Of a stretch of DNA of 7,900 bases, positions 1 to 7,235 are shown in pieces. Position numbers and translations under genes: made by a program. Position 1 is the stretch's first letter, and every line of letters starts with the position of its first letter. Where the stretch lies: the NCBI GenBank assembly GCA_001017865.1, contig LATQ01000336.1, positions 1 through 7,900 on the forward strand, in the 5' to 3' direction. The stretch is from Rhodococcus sp. IITR03. Lineage in GTDB: Bacteria > Actinomycetota > Actinomycetes > Mycobacteriales > Mycobacteriaceae. The notes beneath the pieces were generated by a model, which was not told the origin of the DNA, made no database searches, and was given only the letters and a program-made list of their open reading frames with translations.

Positions 1-1651
1 CTCGCGGCGGCGCGCCTGCTGGGCGGATCCGGGACGGGAACGGCCGCCAGCAGTCGCTTGGTGTACGGATCCGACGGCGAACGCAGGATGCGATCGGTCC
101 GATCGAACTCGACGAGCCTGCCGGCGCGCATCACGGCGATGCGACGGGCGAGCACCTCGACGACGGCCAGGTCGTGGCTGATGAACAGGCACGCGAAGCC
201 GTACTCACGCTGCAGTTCCCGGAACAGCTCGAGCACCTTGGCCTGCACCGACACGTCGAGCGCGGAGGTGGGTTCGTCCGCGATCAGCAGTGTCGGTTCG
301 AGCGCGAGGGCCCGGGCGATGCCGACCCGCTGACGCTGTCCGCCGGAGAGCTGGTGCGGATAGCGGTTGCGCATGTCGCGGGGCAGATGGACCTGATCGA
401 GGAGTTCTTCGACCTTCTTGTCCCGCTGCGTGCGGTCCATCTCGGTGTGCAGCAGCATCGGCTCGGCGATGGACTGTCCGATCGGCCACCGCGGATTGAG
501 CGACGAACCCGGATCCTGGAAGACGATGCCGATCTTGCGGCGTACAGGACGCAGGTCGCGCGCCGACATCTTCGTGATGTCCACACCGCCGACGGACAAC
601 GACCCCGAGTGCAGCCCGACCAGGCCGACCGCGGCCTTGCCGATGGTCGACTTACCCGAGCCCGATTCGCCGACGAGCCCGACGACCTCACCGGGTTCGA
701 TGTCGAGACTCACCCCGTCCACAGCGCGGAAACCGCTGTTGCGTCGGGTACCGGGGTACTCGATCACCGCGTCGACGAACCGGAGCGCGTACTGCACGTC
801 CGGAGTGTCGTCGGCACCACCTCACCGGCGCGCGAGCCGAGGTGGGGCACCGAGGCGAGCAGTTCGCGGGTGTAGGCGTGCTCCGGCGTGCCGAAGATCC
901 GATCCGACGTCCCCTGCTCGACGATCGCACCGTCGCGCATGACGATGATGCGGTCGGCCATGTCGGCGACCACACCCATGTCGTGCGTGATGAGCACGAT
1001 CGCCGCGTCCACCCGCTCGCGCAGGTCGCGCATGAGCTGCAGGATTTCCGCCTGCACCGTCACGTCGAGAGCGGTGGTGGGTTCGTCGGCGATGAGCACC
1101 GACGGCTCGGATGCCAGGGCCTGCGCGATCATCGCGCGCTGACGCTGACCGCCGGAGAGCTGGTGCGGGTAGTAGCCGACGCGCTTCTCGGGTTCGGGCA
1201 TGTCGACGAGACGCAGCAGCTCGACCACGCGCTCCTTCGCCTCGGCTTTCGTCACGTCGGCGTGCGCCCGGATGGCCTCGGTGATCTGCCACCCGATCGT
1301 GTAGACGGGATTGAGAGCCGTCATCGGCTCCTGGAAGATCACGGCGATGTCCTTGCCGCGCACCGAGTTCAGCTCGCGTTCCGTCAGACCGACGAGCTCG
1401 CGCCCATCGAGGGTGATGCTGCCGTCGACCCGGCTGTTGTCGGCGAGCAGACCCGGTACCGCCATGGCGGTCGTCGACTTGCCCGAACCGGATTCGCCGA
1501 CGATCGCCACGATCTCTCCGCGCGCCACCTCGAACGAGACGTCGCGCACGGCGGTCCGCCAGGTCCGGTCCACCTCGAAGTCGATGGTCAGACCGGAGAC
1601 CTCCAGGATCGGGGCGCCGGGGGTGGTCTTCTCGCGCGTATCGAGACTCAT
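1..1651 (-). CDS. dppD: Fused two-domain Dpp/Opp ABC transporter ATP-binding protein (DppD+DppF type), one frameshift, 3' end outside window
   Basis: Cytoplasmic ATPase that powers peptide import through DppB/DppC. The start is ATG 1651, with GGAG at 1663-1660 and an 8-base spacer, 4 bases after the dppC stop. The first ABC domain has Walker A GESGSGKST (residues 52-60), Q-loop Q107, LSGGQ (165-169), Walker B with D189/E190 and H-loop H223, then the PEHAYTRELL tail typical of peptide-transport ATPases. After residue 280 the reading frame stops within 16 codons, at 764, but one extra base near 813-815 (CC to CCC) joins it to a second domain. In repaired numbering that domain has Walker A 328-336, Q379, LSGGQ 435-439, D459/E460, H493 and a SPSDPYTKRLL tail. 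About 550 residues are visible and no stop is reached, which fits the fused mycobacterial DppD (Rv3663c-like). A less likely reading is two genes, with the second starting at GTG 797. Confidence 0.88.
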
Positions 1652-1655
1652 TGCG

Positions 1656-2597
1656 TCAGCTCCGTTTCGGGTCGAGCGCATCGCGCAGCGCATCACCCAT
1701 GAGAATGAAGGCCAGCACCGTGACCGACAGGAATCCTGCCGGGAACAGCACCAGATGCGGCGAGGTGGAGAGGTAGCTCTGGCCCAGGTTGATCTGCAGG
1801 CCCCAGGACATGGCCGGCATCTGCAGACCGATACCGAGATACGACAGCGCAGCCTCGGCCGCGATGAACGTACCGACGGCGACGGTGGCGTACACCAGCA
1901 CCGGGGTCAGGGCGTTCGGCAGGATGTGCCGGACGAGGATGCGGAAGGTCGACGCGCCGAGCACCTGCGCCGCCTGGACGTACTCACTGCCCTTGACCGC
2001 GATGACCGACGACCGCACCAGGCGCATCGCGGTCATCCAGCCGAAGGCGATCAGCGCCATCGCGACCGTCAGGGCCGTCCTCTCACTGGTCACGGTCAGC
2101 AGCACGAGCGCGCCGAGCAGGAGCGGGATGCCGAAGAATACATCGGTGAACCGCGCCAGCACGCTGTCGAGGATTCCTCCGAAATATCCTGCGAGCGAAC
2201 CGATCAGGACACCGATGACCAGCACACCGATGACGGCCAGCAGACCGATGGACAGCGACACGCGGGCGCCGTAGACGACGTTGGCGTAGTAGTCGCAGCC
2301 CTGCAGATCCGTTCCGAACCAGTGCTCCGCGCTGGGTGGGAGACGGGTGTCCGACAGGTCGCAGGCCCGCGGATCGATCCCGCGGGCGAACACCTGCGGC
2401 ACCACCGCCATCGCGACGAGGACGATCGTGATGACGGCTCCGAACCAGAAGAACGCGCTGCGGCGCAGCTTCTTCCACGCGTTGCCCCACAGACTCGCCT
2501 GGCCGACGAGCTCGACGGCCTCACCGGTCACGACATTTCCCGGCTCACCTTCCTGCACGGCGTGCTGGCGGGCGGCCTCGGCGTTATTGGAATCCAT
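1656..2597 (-). CDS. dppC: Dipeptide/oligopeptide ABC transporter permease DppC
   Basis: Inner-membrane permease of 313 residues with an intact frame. About 45 mostly polar N-terminal residues precede the first membrane segment (about 47-68). An extracytoplasmic loop follows, carrying the family motif WFGTD (93-97), then several hydrophobic segments between about 111 and 300. The EAA-type loop that docks on the ATPase is visible as GSEYVQAAQVLGAS (203-216) followed by RHILPNALTPV. The length fits the BPD_transp_1 DppC family. ATG 2597 was chosen because it lies 5 bases after the dppB stop; GTG codons at 2603 and 2600 are in frame and possible, since no strong ribosome binding site is present (coupled translation is likely). 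Cysteines C79 and C101 flank the WFGTD motif in the external loop and could form a disulfide. This is the only dpp gene in the window with no frameshift. Confidence 0.93.
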   Translation of the reverse strand: MDSNNAEAARQHAVQEGEPGNVVTGEAVELVGQASLWGNAWKKLRRSAFFWFGAVITIVLVAMAVVPQVFARGIDPRACDLSDTRLPPSAEHWFGTDLQGCDYYANVVYGARVSLSIGLLAVIGVLVIGVLIGSLAGYFGGILDSVLARFTDVFFGIPLLLGALVLLTVTSERTALTVAMALIAFGWMTAMRLVRSSVIAVKGSEYVQAAQVLGASTFRILVRHILPNALTPVLVYATVAVGTFIAAEAALSYLGIGLQMPAMSWGLQINLGQSYLSTSPHLVLFPAGFLSVTVLAFILMGDALRDALDPKRS

Positions 2598-2602
2598 CAC
2601 CA

Positions 2603-3525
2603 CTACTCGTATCTGATCCGTGGGTCGAGGAAGGCGTACAGCACGTCCACGACGAGATTGAAGAAGATGTAGAAGAAGACCATCAGCGTGACGATGCCGA
2701 CGACCACTGCACCTTCCTGGTTCTGCACAGCGTCGAAGATGGCGCGGCCGAGCCCGGGAATGTTGAACACGGACTCGGTGATGATCGCGCCGCCGAGCAA
2801 CGCCCCGATGTCGGCACCGATGAACGTCACGACCGGGATGAGGCTGTTGCGCAAGGCATGCCGGGTCACGATGCGGCTGTATCCGACGCCCTTGGAGCGG
2901 GCGGTGCGGATGTAATCGGCCGCCATCGACTCCGAGACCGCGGTGCGCGTCAGTCGTGCACGTAGGCCATCGACAGGGATGCGAGCACCAGACCGGGCAA
3001 CAGGTAGCTGTACCAGCCGTCGTTGATACCGGCGATCGGGAACAGACCCAGCTTGTATCCCAGGACGTACTGCGAGACGAAGCCGAGGACGAACACCGGG
3101 ATCGAGACGAGCAGCGTCGACGAGACGAGCACGAGATTGTCGAAGAAGGAATTGCGGCGCAGCGCTGCGAGCACACCGGCCGTGACGCCGATGAGAATCT
3201 CGAAGACCACGGCCACCGCGGTCAGCTGGATGGTGACCGGCAGCCGCTGCGAGATGGTGTCCAGCACCGGCCTACCGGAGAAGTCGGATCCGAAGTCGCC
3301 CTGGAACAGTCCACCGACGTACTTGATGTACTGGACGAAGAACGGATCGTCGAGGTTGTACTGGGCGCGAAGCTGCGCCACGACCGCGGGAGCGAGCGGG
3401 CGATCGCCCGCCAGCGCGCGAATGGGATCGCCCGGAAGGGCGTAGACCATCGCGAAGATGAGGAACGAGGCGCCGATCAGGACCGGAACGGTCAACAGCA
3501 CTCGGCGCGTGATGAAGCGACCCAC
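2603..3525 (-). CDS. dppB: Dipeptide/oligopeptide ABC transporter permease DppB (one frameshift)
   Basis: Inner-membrane permease pairing with DppC. The GTG start at 3525 is preceded by AGGAGA (3536-3531) with good spacing. The N-terminus has the typical first membrane segment and then the YALPGDPIRAL motif, with further segments around residues 100-121, 131-155 and 175-189. Translation ends early at a TGA (2952-2950) just after SMAYV. Adding one G near 2958-2959 (GTGCA to GTGGCA) gives SMAYVARLTRT, exactly the family pattern. It continues into the EAA-type loop ADYIRTARSKG (203-213) with RHALRNSLIPV, and the usual C-terminus LDPRIRYE. The repaired gene is 924 bases (307 residues), normal for DppB. 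Without repair the protein would be about 191 residues and lack the ATPase-docking loop, so it would probably be non-functional. Confidence 0.9.
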
Positions 3526-3530
3526 TGGGT

Positions 3531-3536
3531 TCTCCT
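3531..3536 (-). promoter_or_regulatory. Ribosome binding site of dppB
   Basis: AGGAGA on the minus strand, followed by a 5-base spacer and GTG 3525. It fixes a non-ATG start that places the first membrane segment at the usual distance from the N-terminus. Confidence 0.8.
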
Positions 3537-3561
3537 ATACGGAACAGAACGTCCTACACGG

Positions 3562-3599
3562 GTGGTGGGGTGTCCCGTCTGCGCGGGACACCCCACCAC
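3562..3599 (-). terminator. Strong hairpin between dppA and dppB (attenuator or mRNA-stability element)
   Basis: Perfect 16-bp inverted repeat: arm 3562-3577 (GTGGTGGGGTGTCCCG on the plus strand) pairs with 3584-3599 around a 6-base loop, TCTGCG. It fills most of the 81-base gap between the dppA stop (3607) and the dppB start (3525). No U-run follows in the direction of transcription, so it is not a classical intrinsic terminator, although actinobacterial terminators often lack one. It could partly terminate transcription, or protect the 3' end of dppA mRNA so that more binding protein than permease is made, as is known for other binding-protein operons. Confidence 0.75.
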
Positions 3600-3606
3600 T
3601 CGTCAC

Positions 3607-5218
3607 TCAGCCGACCGTGACCTCTTCGGTCACGATGTCACCGAACGCGTCGATCTTCACGTTGTCGACCCGGTCGCTCGTCACGGCCTGGTTCAGTCCG
3701 TAGAAGAGCGGCGTGGCGGGCAGGTCGCGGAACAGGATGTCCTCGGCGCGCTGGTATTCCACCGTGGCCTCGTCGAGGGTGTCGGCGTTGTTACCGGCCG
3801 ACAGAGCCCCGTCGAACTCGGGGTTGCTGTAGAAGGTCATGTTCGACCCGGCCGGCGGCATCGCGGCCGTGCTGTAGACGGGAGCCAGGAAGTTGTACAG
3901 CGACGGGTAGTCCATGATCCAGCCCATCCGGAACGGACCGGTCATGCCCTTGTCGTCCTGCAGCGGCAGGTACTGCGCGAACTGCAGGTCGCCGCGAAGC
4001 ACGTACTCGACACCGAGATTGCTGCGGAGCTGGTTGCCGATCGCGGTCATCCACTGGTCGTGCCCGGCTCCGGCGTTGAACCACAGATCGACCGGCCGGC
4101 TGCGATCGAAGCCGGCCTCGTCGAGCAGCTTGTTGGCCTGCTCGACGTTCAGCTCGCACTTGGCGCCGCAGGCGTCCTCGCGGTAGCCCTCGACGACGGG
4201 CGACCCGAAGGAGGCCGCCGGCGTGCGGGTGTCGGTGAAGATGGCCGTGGTGATGGCCTGACGATCGATCGCCATCGAGAATGCTTCGCGGACACGCGGG
4301 TCCGGCGAAACGCTCGTCGTAGGTCGGGAACGAGAGCGCGGTGATGTCGGGGCGGGCGCGCTCGACGTAGCGATCACCGAACTGGTCGCGGGCGGTGGCC
4401 CAGGCGTCCGGCGGCAGGTCCAGCAGCACGTCGAGGCCGCCGGCCTGGACGTCGGTGTAGGCGGTGGTCAGTTCGGTGTAGACCTTGAACTGCACGCCCT
4501 CGGCCTGTGCCGGGTTGTCGCCGGCGTACTCCTCGTACTTGGTCACGGTGAAGCCCTGACCGTCGACGAAGTCCTCGTCGGCCTTGAACGGGCCGTTGCC
4601 GATCGGACGGCGACCGAACGCCTCGGGGTCGTCGAAGAACACCTCGGGCAGAGGTAGAACGCGGTGTACCCGAGGGTGACCGGGAAGATCGCGAACGGTT
4701 CCTTCAGCTCGACGGAGATCGTCGTGTCGTTCACGGCCTCGAGGCCCGACATGGTGGTCGCGGCGGGCTCGGCACCGTCGGCGGCCTGCAGCTCGTCGTA
4801 TCCCTTGACGTTCTCGAAGAAGTACGAGGCGCCGTACGCGTTGGTGCTCAGAGCGGTGTAGTTCCACGCGTCGACATACGACTTCGCGGTGACGGGAGTT
4901 CCGTCGTGGAACGTCCAGCCCTCGTTCAGTTCGATGGTCCAGGTCATCTGTCCTCGGACTCGACCGATTTCGCGACGCCGGTGTACTCCACGTCGCTGGT
5001 CTCGTCGTTGTAGCGCACCAGCGGCGTGAACAGTGACTTGAGGACCTGATTGCCCTCGCTCTCGGTGGTGTTGCCCGGAACCAGCGGGTTCTCGGGCTGC
5101 ATGATGTGCAGGCTGTAGACGCCTCGGCACCGGAAGCGCTGCCGCCCCCACATGCCGCGAGCAGGCCGGCAGCCACGAAGCCTGCCGACACAGCCGCGAT
5201 TACGCGCTTGACCCTCAA
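3607..5218 (-). CDS. dppA: Peptide ABC transporter substrate-binding lipoprotein DppA (four frameshifts)
   Basis: Extracytoplasmic lipoprotein that binds peptides for DppBCD, SBP_bac_5 family. The TTG start at 5218 follows AGGAGG. The N-terminus is a lipoprotein signal peptide with lipobox LAAC, lipidated Cys at residue 23. The frame is broken at four sites: near 5121-5123 (one base lost), 4952-4953 (GGG to GG), 4653-4654 (CCC to CC) and 4302-4303 (one G gained). Repair gives continuous family sequence, for example VESEGQMTWTIEL, AFYPLPEVFFDDPEAFG and RFADPRVREAFSMAIDR, the last being the hallmark of the family's central region. The repaired gene is 1614 bases, 537 residues, normal length. 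Cysteines C351 and C355 (CGAKC) may form a small disulfide loop. The pieces are not plausible as separate proteins. It heads the dpp operon, with a long intergenic stretch upstream. Confidence 0.9.
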
Positions 5219-5225
5219 GATCGAT

Positions 5226-5231
5226 CCTCCT
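5226..5231 (-). promoter_or_regulatory. Ribosome binding site of dppA
   Basis: AGGAGG on the minus strand, 7 bases before TTG 5218. It decides the TTG start, which gives a short, well-formed lipoprotein signal peptide. I see no competing ATG in that frame with a binding site. Confidence 0.85.
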
Positions 5232-5366
5232 CAGTTCCCGCGGGACGGGGTCGCCGTCCGCGCAGGCCGCGATGGTCCGCGGTGTCGGTGTGGGCCACAG
5301 TGCGAACGATGTGCAGCCCGGAATGCCGGGGGACTCTGGACACACTTCGAGAGTCCGTCACGCGGC

Positions 5367-5384
5367 GTCCCCCGATCGGGGGAC
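5367..5384. repeat. Perfect 18-bp palindrome upstream of dppA, possible operator
   Basis: GTCCCCCGATCGGGGGAC is its own reverse complement. It lies about 150 bases upstream of the dppA start. Perfect symmetry without a spacer fits a dimeric regulator's binding site or a tight hairpin. No regulator gene is in the window, so the role is inference. Confidence 0.5.
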
Positions 5385-5458
5385 CGGAAAAGAACGAACG
5401 AAATACCTTCGTAATCAGACAGGAACACACGTCGCCTGCCGGATACGTCGATGCGAAA

Positions 5459-5476
5459 GGTTCCGACCACGGAACC
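5459..5476 (-). terminator. Candidate terminator downstream of the tad-like cluster
   Basis: On the minus strand, a 7-bp stem GGTTCCG/CGGAACC with a 4-base loop (TGGT) is followed directly by TTTC. It lies about 185 bases past the end of the last tad-like gene and before dppA, where a boundary between the two operons would be expected. The stem and U-run are short, so this is tentative. Confidence 0.4.
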
Positions 5477-5592
5477 GACCCTCATCCCCGCACTACATCC
5501 GCTCCCGCACCCCTTACCGCTGCCCGACCGGGAACCGGAATTGCTTCGTCCACCACCACTGTGTCCACAATCGTCTATGACGACCGTCACAC

Positions 5593-5598
5593 ATAATA
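5593..5598 (-). promoter_or_regulatory. Possible -10 element for dppA
   Basis: TATTAT on the minus strand matches five of six bases of the sigma-A -10 consensus, in one of the few AT-rich patches of the window. No good -35 hexamer lies at the standard distance, so it is weakly supported. The candidate terminator at 5459-5476 would then lie inside the leader, which argues against both calls being right unless it works as an attenuator. Confidence 0.25.
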
Positions 5599-5660
5599 AG
5601 CACAGGTAAGCAATGAGCGCGAATCCGCTGGATACGGCCGCGAGCGCCCCGCCGACGGCC

Positions 5661-6015
5661 TCATCGGGCAGGACCGGCTCGCCGACGGCGTCGCCTCCTT
5701 CCCGCCGAAGAGGGCCGACACCGCAGCGGTGACCTCGACGAGCGCATCCCACTCGTCGATCTCGCAGCGCCGCAATCGCACTCGCATCCGCGTGGTGATC
5801 ACCTCGCTCGCCTCGCAGGCCTCCACGACCCCGCGGTCCAGTGCCGAGCGACCGCCACCGCCGCCAGGTCGGCCGCCGATGCGCACGATGACGTCGGACG
5901 ACGACCGACGCGGGTGCAGCAACGTGGCCGTGATCGCGATGAGGCCGGCCATCACGGCGCAGCCGATCACACTCGCGCTCCCGTCGTCGCCGAGGAGGGA
6001 CGGGCCCGACCTCAT
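5661..6015 (-). CDS. Rv3654c-like TadE/TadG-type small secreted or pilus-associated peptide (four frameshifts)
   Basis: Small protein with one N-terminal membrane segment. ATG 6015 overlaps the TadE stop by ATGA, so translation is probably coupled. The start reads GDDGSASVIGCAVMAGLIAITATLL, a pilin-like hydrophobic segment after a polar leader. Thereafter the frame jumps: near 5912-5914 (C lost), 5879-5880 (G lost), 5844-5845 (G lost) and 5682-5683 (G gained). Repair yields ASVVVRRHRAQSAADLAAV, then ARALDRGVVEACEAS, MRVRLRRCEIDEWDALVEV and the ending RAGPAR. RHRAQSAADLAA and the terminal ARAGP-like motif are hallmarks of the Rv3654c (helicase/secretion-neighbourhood TadE-like) family. The repaired gene is 357 bases, 118 residues. 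Unrepaired, it would read on to about 5587 with unrelated sequence. Its role in pilus assembly or secretion is inferred from context. Confidence 0.78.
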
Positions 6016-6386
6016 CGCGTTCCTTCCGGCTCGCGCACCGCCACCGCCTCGGCCGTGAGGGTCAGCAACGGGAGCAGCGGACTCTCCGCGGTCACGACCG
6101 CCACGATCAGATCTCCCTCCTCGCGTACCACCACGCGTGCGTCCGGAGGCGCGACTCGCATGGCCACCTCGACCGCCCTCGCCTGGTCTCCCCGCGCAGC
6201 GAGGCGGGCGGCTTCACGGGCGGCGTCATGGCACCGCACCTGGTACGCGATGCCCAGCACCGCACCGAGGCACAGTACGAGCACCGTGACCAGGCTCGCG
6301 ACGGCGAGAGCCGCTTCGACGGTGACCCCGCCTTCGTCCTCACGAACGAAGGCACGTAACCAGCGCCGTCCGAGCATCTTTCGCAT
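6012..6386 (-). CDS. TadE-family pseudopilin (Rv3655c-like)
   Basis: Intact 124-residue protein of the Flp/Tad locus, expected to be anchored in the membrane by one segment and to act in pilus assembly. A basic N-terminus with acidic patch REDEG leads to GVTVEAALAVASLVTVLVLCL. Cleavage by a prepilin peptidase after G19 would put E24 at position +5, as in class III prepilins. The membrane segment spans about 25-46 and is followed by RCHDAAREAARLAARGD, a signature of TadE-like proteins. ATG 6386 lies 23 bases after the DUF4244 gene and its binding site is weak; the ATG three codons later is an alternative. The stop overlaps the next gene's start by ATGA. Confidence 0.88.
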   Translation of the reverse strand: MRKMLGRRWLRAFVREDEGGVTVEAALAVASLVTVLVLCLGAVLGIAYQVRCHDAAREAARLAARGDQARAVEVAMRVAPPDARVVVREEGDLIVAVVTAESPLLPLLTLTAEAVAVREPEGTR

Positions 6387-6409
6387 GCTTCGGTGTCACA
6401 CCGCCGTGT

Positions 6410-6613
6410 TCAGGCACGCTCGACGATGCCCGTCAGCGCGGACACGATCGAATCGCCGGTCACCACGGTGTACAGCACCGCCCCGAAAGCCGCCGCCGCA
6501 ATGGTCCCGATCGCATATTCCGCCGTCGACATGCCGTCGTCCTGCACGACGAGCCCGCCGAGACGACCACGCAGGCCACGTGCGAGCCCTGCGTCCGGTG
6601 TTCGTTTCCCCAT
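6410..6613 (-). CDS. DUF4244 Flp-pilin-like peptide (Rv3656c-like)
   Basis: Intact 67-residue peptide, probably the main pilin-like subunit of this locus. ATG 6613 has GGGAGGG upstream. The leader is basic and about 27 residues long. Then comes QDDGMSTAEYAIGTIAAAAF: cleavage after G27 leaves M28 at +1 and E32 at +5, followed by Tyr, the EY pattern of Flp pilins. The rest is a single hydrophobic helix and a short tail, VVTGDSIVSALTGIVERA. Gene order between the TadC-like and TadE genes matches mycobacterial Rv3657c-Rv3656c-Rv3655c. Its structural role is inferred, since DUF4244 itself is an uncharacterised family. Confidence 0.9.
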   Translation of the reverse strand: MGKRTPDAGLARGLRGRLGGLVVQDDGMSTAEYAIGTIAAAAFGAVLYTVVTGDSIVSALTGIVERA

Positions 6614-6634
6614 CTTCCGTCCCTCCCATCCGTG

Positions 6635-6655
6635 CGGCGCGGACCGTCCGCGCCG
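6635..6655 (-). repeat. Hairpin just upstream of the pilin-like gene
   Basis: CGGCGCGGA (6635-6643) and TCCGCGCCG (6647-6655) form a perfect 9-bp stem around a 3-base loop. It sits in the 46-base gap between the TadC-like stop (6660) and the DUF4244 binding site, and no U-run follows. It may block 3' decay or set the relative level of the abundant pilin message. Confidence 0.5.
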
Positions 6656-6659
6656 ACGT

Positions 6660-7235
6660 TCACATCAGCCCCGCACCCAGGACGTCCCGCGCCAGGCCGA
6701 CGACGACCGGCACGATGCCCAGGCACACGAAAGCAGGCAGAAAACACAGACCGAGCGGCCCGCTCACGAGTACTCCGGCCCGATCGATCTCGGCGGCCAC
6801 CCGGTCCTCCGTCTCGGCGCGATGCCGGACCGCGAGTTCGGCGACGGTGTCCGACAGGGGCGCACCGGATTTCGCGGATCGTCGTGCCGCGCGGGCGAAA
6901 TCGTCCAGCGCGTCGACCGCTCCCGAACCTCCCCACGCATCGGCCGGATCGGCTCCGAGCGCCAATCGGTCGGCTCCTCTCCGCAACGCCGCCGCGAGGT
7001 CGGGTGGAGCAGACTCCGCGACGACCCGCGCCGCAGAACCGGCGGGCATCCCTGCGCGCAGGCACGCCGCGAAGAGATCGAAGGCGGCGGGAAGCGCGTG
7101 CGGGTCGGTCTCGGGTGTAGTTGTATCCGACTGATCGGCAAGGGTTCTCGTGGAGAACAAGCGGGTGGTTCCACGAGGTGTCGGCGCGACGACGAGCGAG
7201 GCCGCTCCCAGCAACACCGCCCACGTCGCGCTCAT
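6660..7235 (-). CDS. TadC-like type II secretion F-family membrane protein (Rv3657c-like)
   Basis: Intact 191-residue protein, expected to form the inner-membrane platform of the pilus machine with the TadB-like protein. An N-terminal hydrophobic segment (about 5-17) is followed by a linker, then an F-domain core with LPAAFDLFAACLRAGMPAGSA. A second part reads ALDDFARAARRSAKSGAPLSD, typical of short actinobacterial GspF-like proteins. Two C-terminal membrane segments lie within LVSGPLGLCFLPAFVCLGIVPVVVGL. ATG 7235 overlaps the upstream TadB-like stop by ATGA, which supports this start. The same length, 191 residues, is remembered for Rv3657c. It is shorter than proteobacterial TadC, as usual in this group. 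Confidence 0.86.
   Translation of the reverse strand: MSATWAVLLGAASLVVAPTPRGTTRLFSTRTLADQSDTTTPETDPHALPAAFDLFAACLRAGMPAGSAARVVAESAPPDLAAALRRGADRLALGADPADAWGGSGAVDALDDFARAARRSAKSGAPLSDTVAELAVRHRAETEDRVAAEIDRAGVLVSGPLGLCFLPAFVCLGIVPVVVGLARDVLGAGLM

Larger units (their letters stand above)
5219..5660. other. Intergenic region between the tad-like cluster and dppA, hairpin-rich near dppA
   Basis: About 440 bases without a supportable gene. Reading frames across it give low-complexity Ser/Gly/Arg-rich translations with no family resemblance. Its dppA-proximal half holds several inverted repeats: 5243-5248 with 5254-5259 (6 bp, 5-base loop), 5317-5321 with 5326-5330 (5 bp), 5331-5337 with 5350-5356 (7 bp, 12-base loop) and the 18-bp palindrome 5367-5384. 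The tad-proximal half holds a candidate terminator (5459-5476) and an AT-rich patch around 5590-5600. If transcription starts in that patch, the dppA leader would be about 370 bases long. I could not match it to a known riboswitch or T-box. Confidence 0.6.

Noticed and set aside
1311..2672. Plus-strand open frame of 453 codons antisense to dppC and dppD
   Set aside because: Low-complexity charged translation with no motif; it lies opposite well-conserved DppC and ATPase sequence.
2950..2960. Programmed frameshifting as the explanation for the dppB and other breaks
   Set aside because: No slippery heptamer or downstream pseudoknot stands out, and eleven sites in functionally unrelated genes make regulated frameshifting implausible.
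3562..3599. Classical rho-independent terminator ending the dppA transcript
   Set aside because: No U-run follows on either strand, and dppB has its own binding site but no clear promoter in the remaining gap, so full termination would silence the rest of the operon.
2956..4344. Long plus-strand open frame of 462 codons antisense to dppA and dppB
   Set aside because: Its translation is Arg/Asp/Glu/His-rich with no domain, the usual shadow of a high-GC gene on the other strand. The minus strand carries clear DppA and DppB sequence.
3791..5218. A single 475-residue protein starting with the DppA signal peptide
   Set aside because: Only its N-terminus and a middle segment match DppA. The parts between and after are out-of-frame translations of the same gene.
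5231..5752. Minus-strand open frame of 173 codons with a hydrophobic stretch ending in VVIDDCGH
   Set aside because: No ribosome binding site, overlap with the Rv3654c-like C-terminus, and a Ser/Gly/Arg low-complexity remainder running into the dppA leader. I judged it non-coding, with low certainty for the hydrophobic part.
5914..7134. Plus-strand open frame of 406 codons across the tad-like cluster
   Set aside because: Ala/Arg/Ser/Thr-rich translation antisense to four recognisable tad-like genes, so a composition effect.
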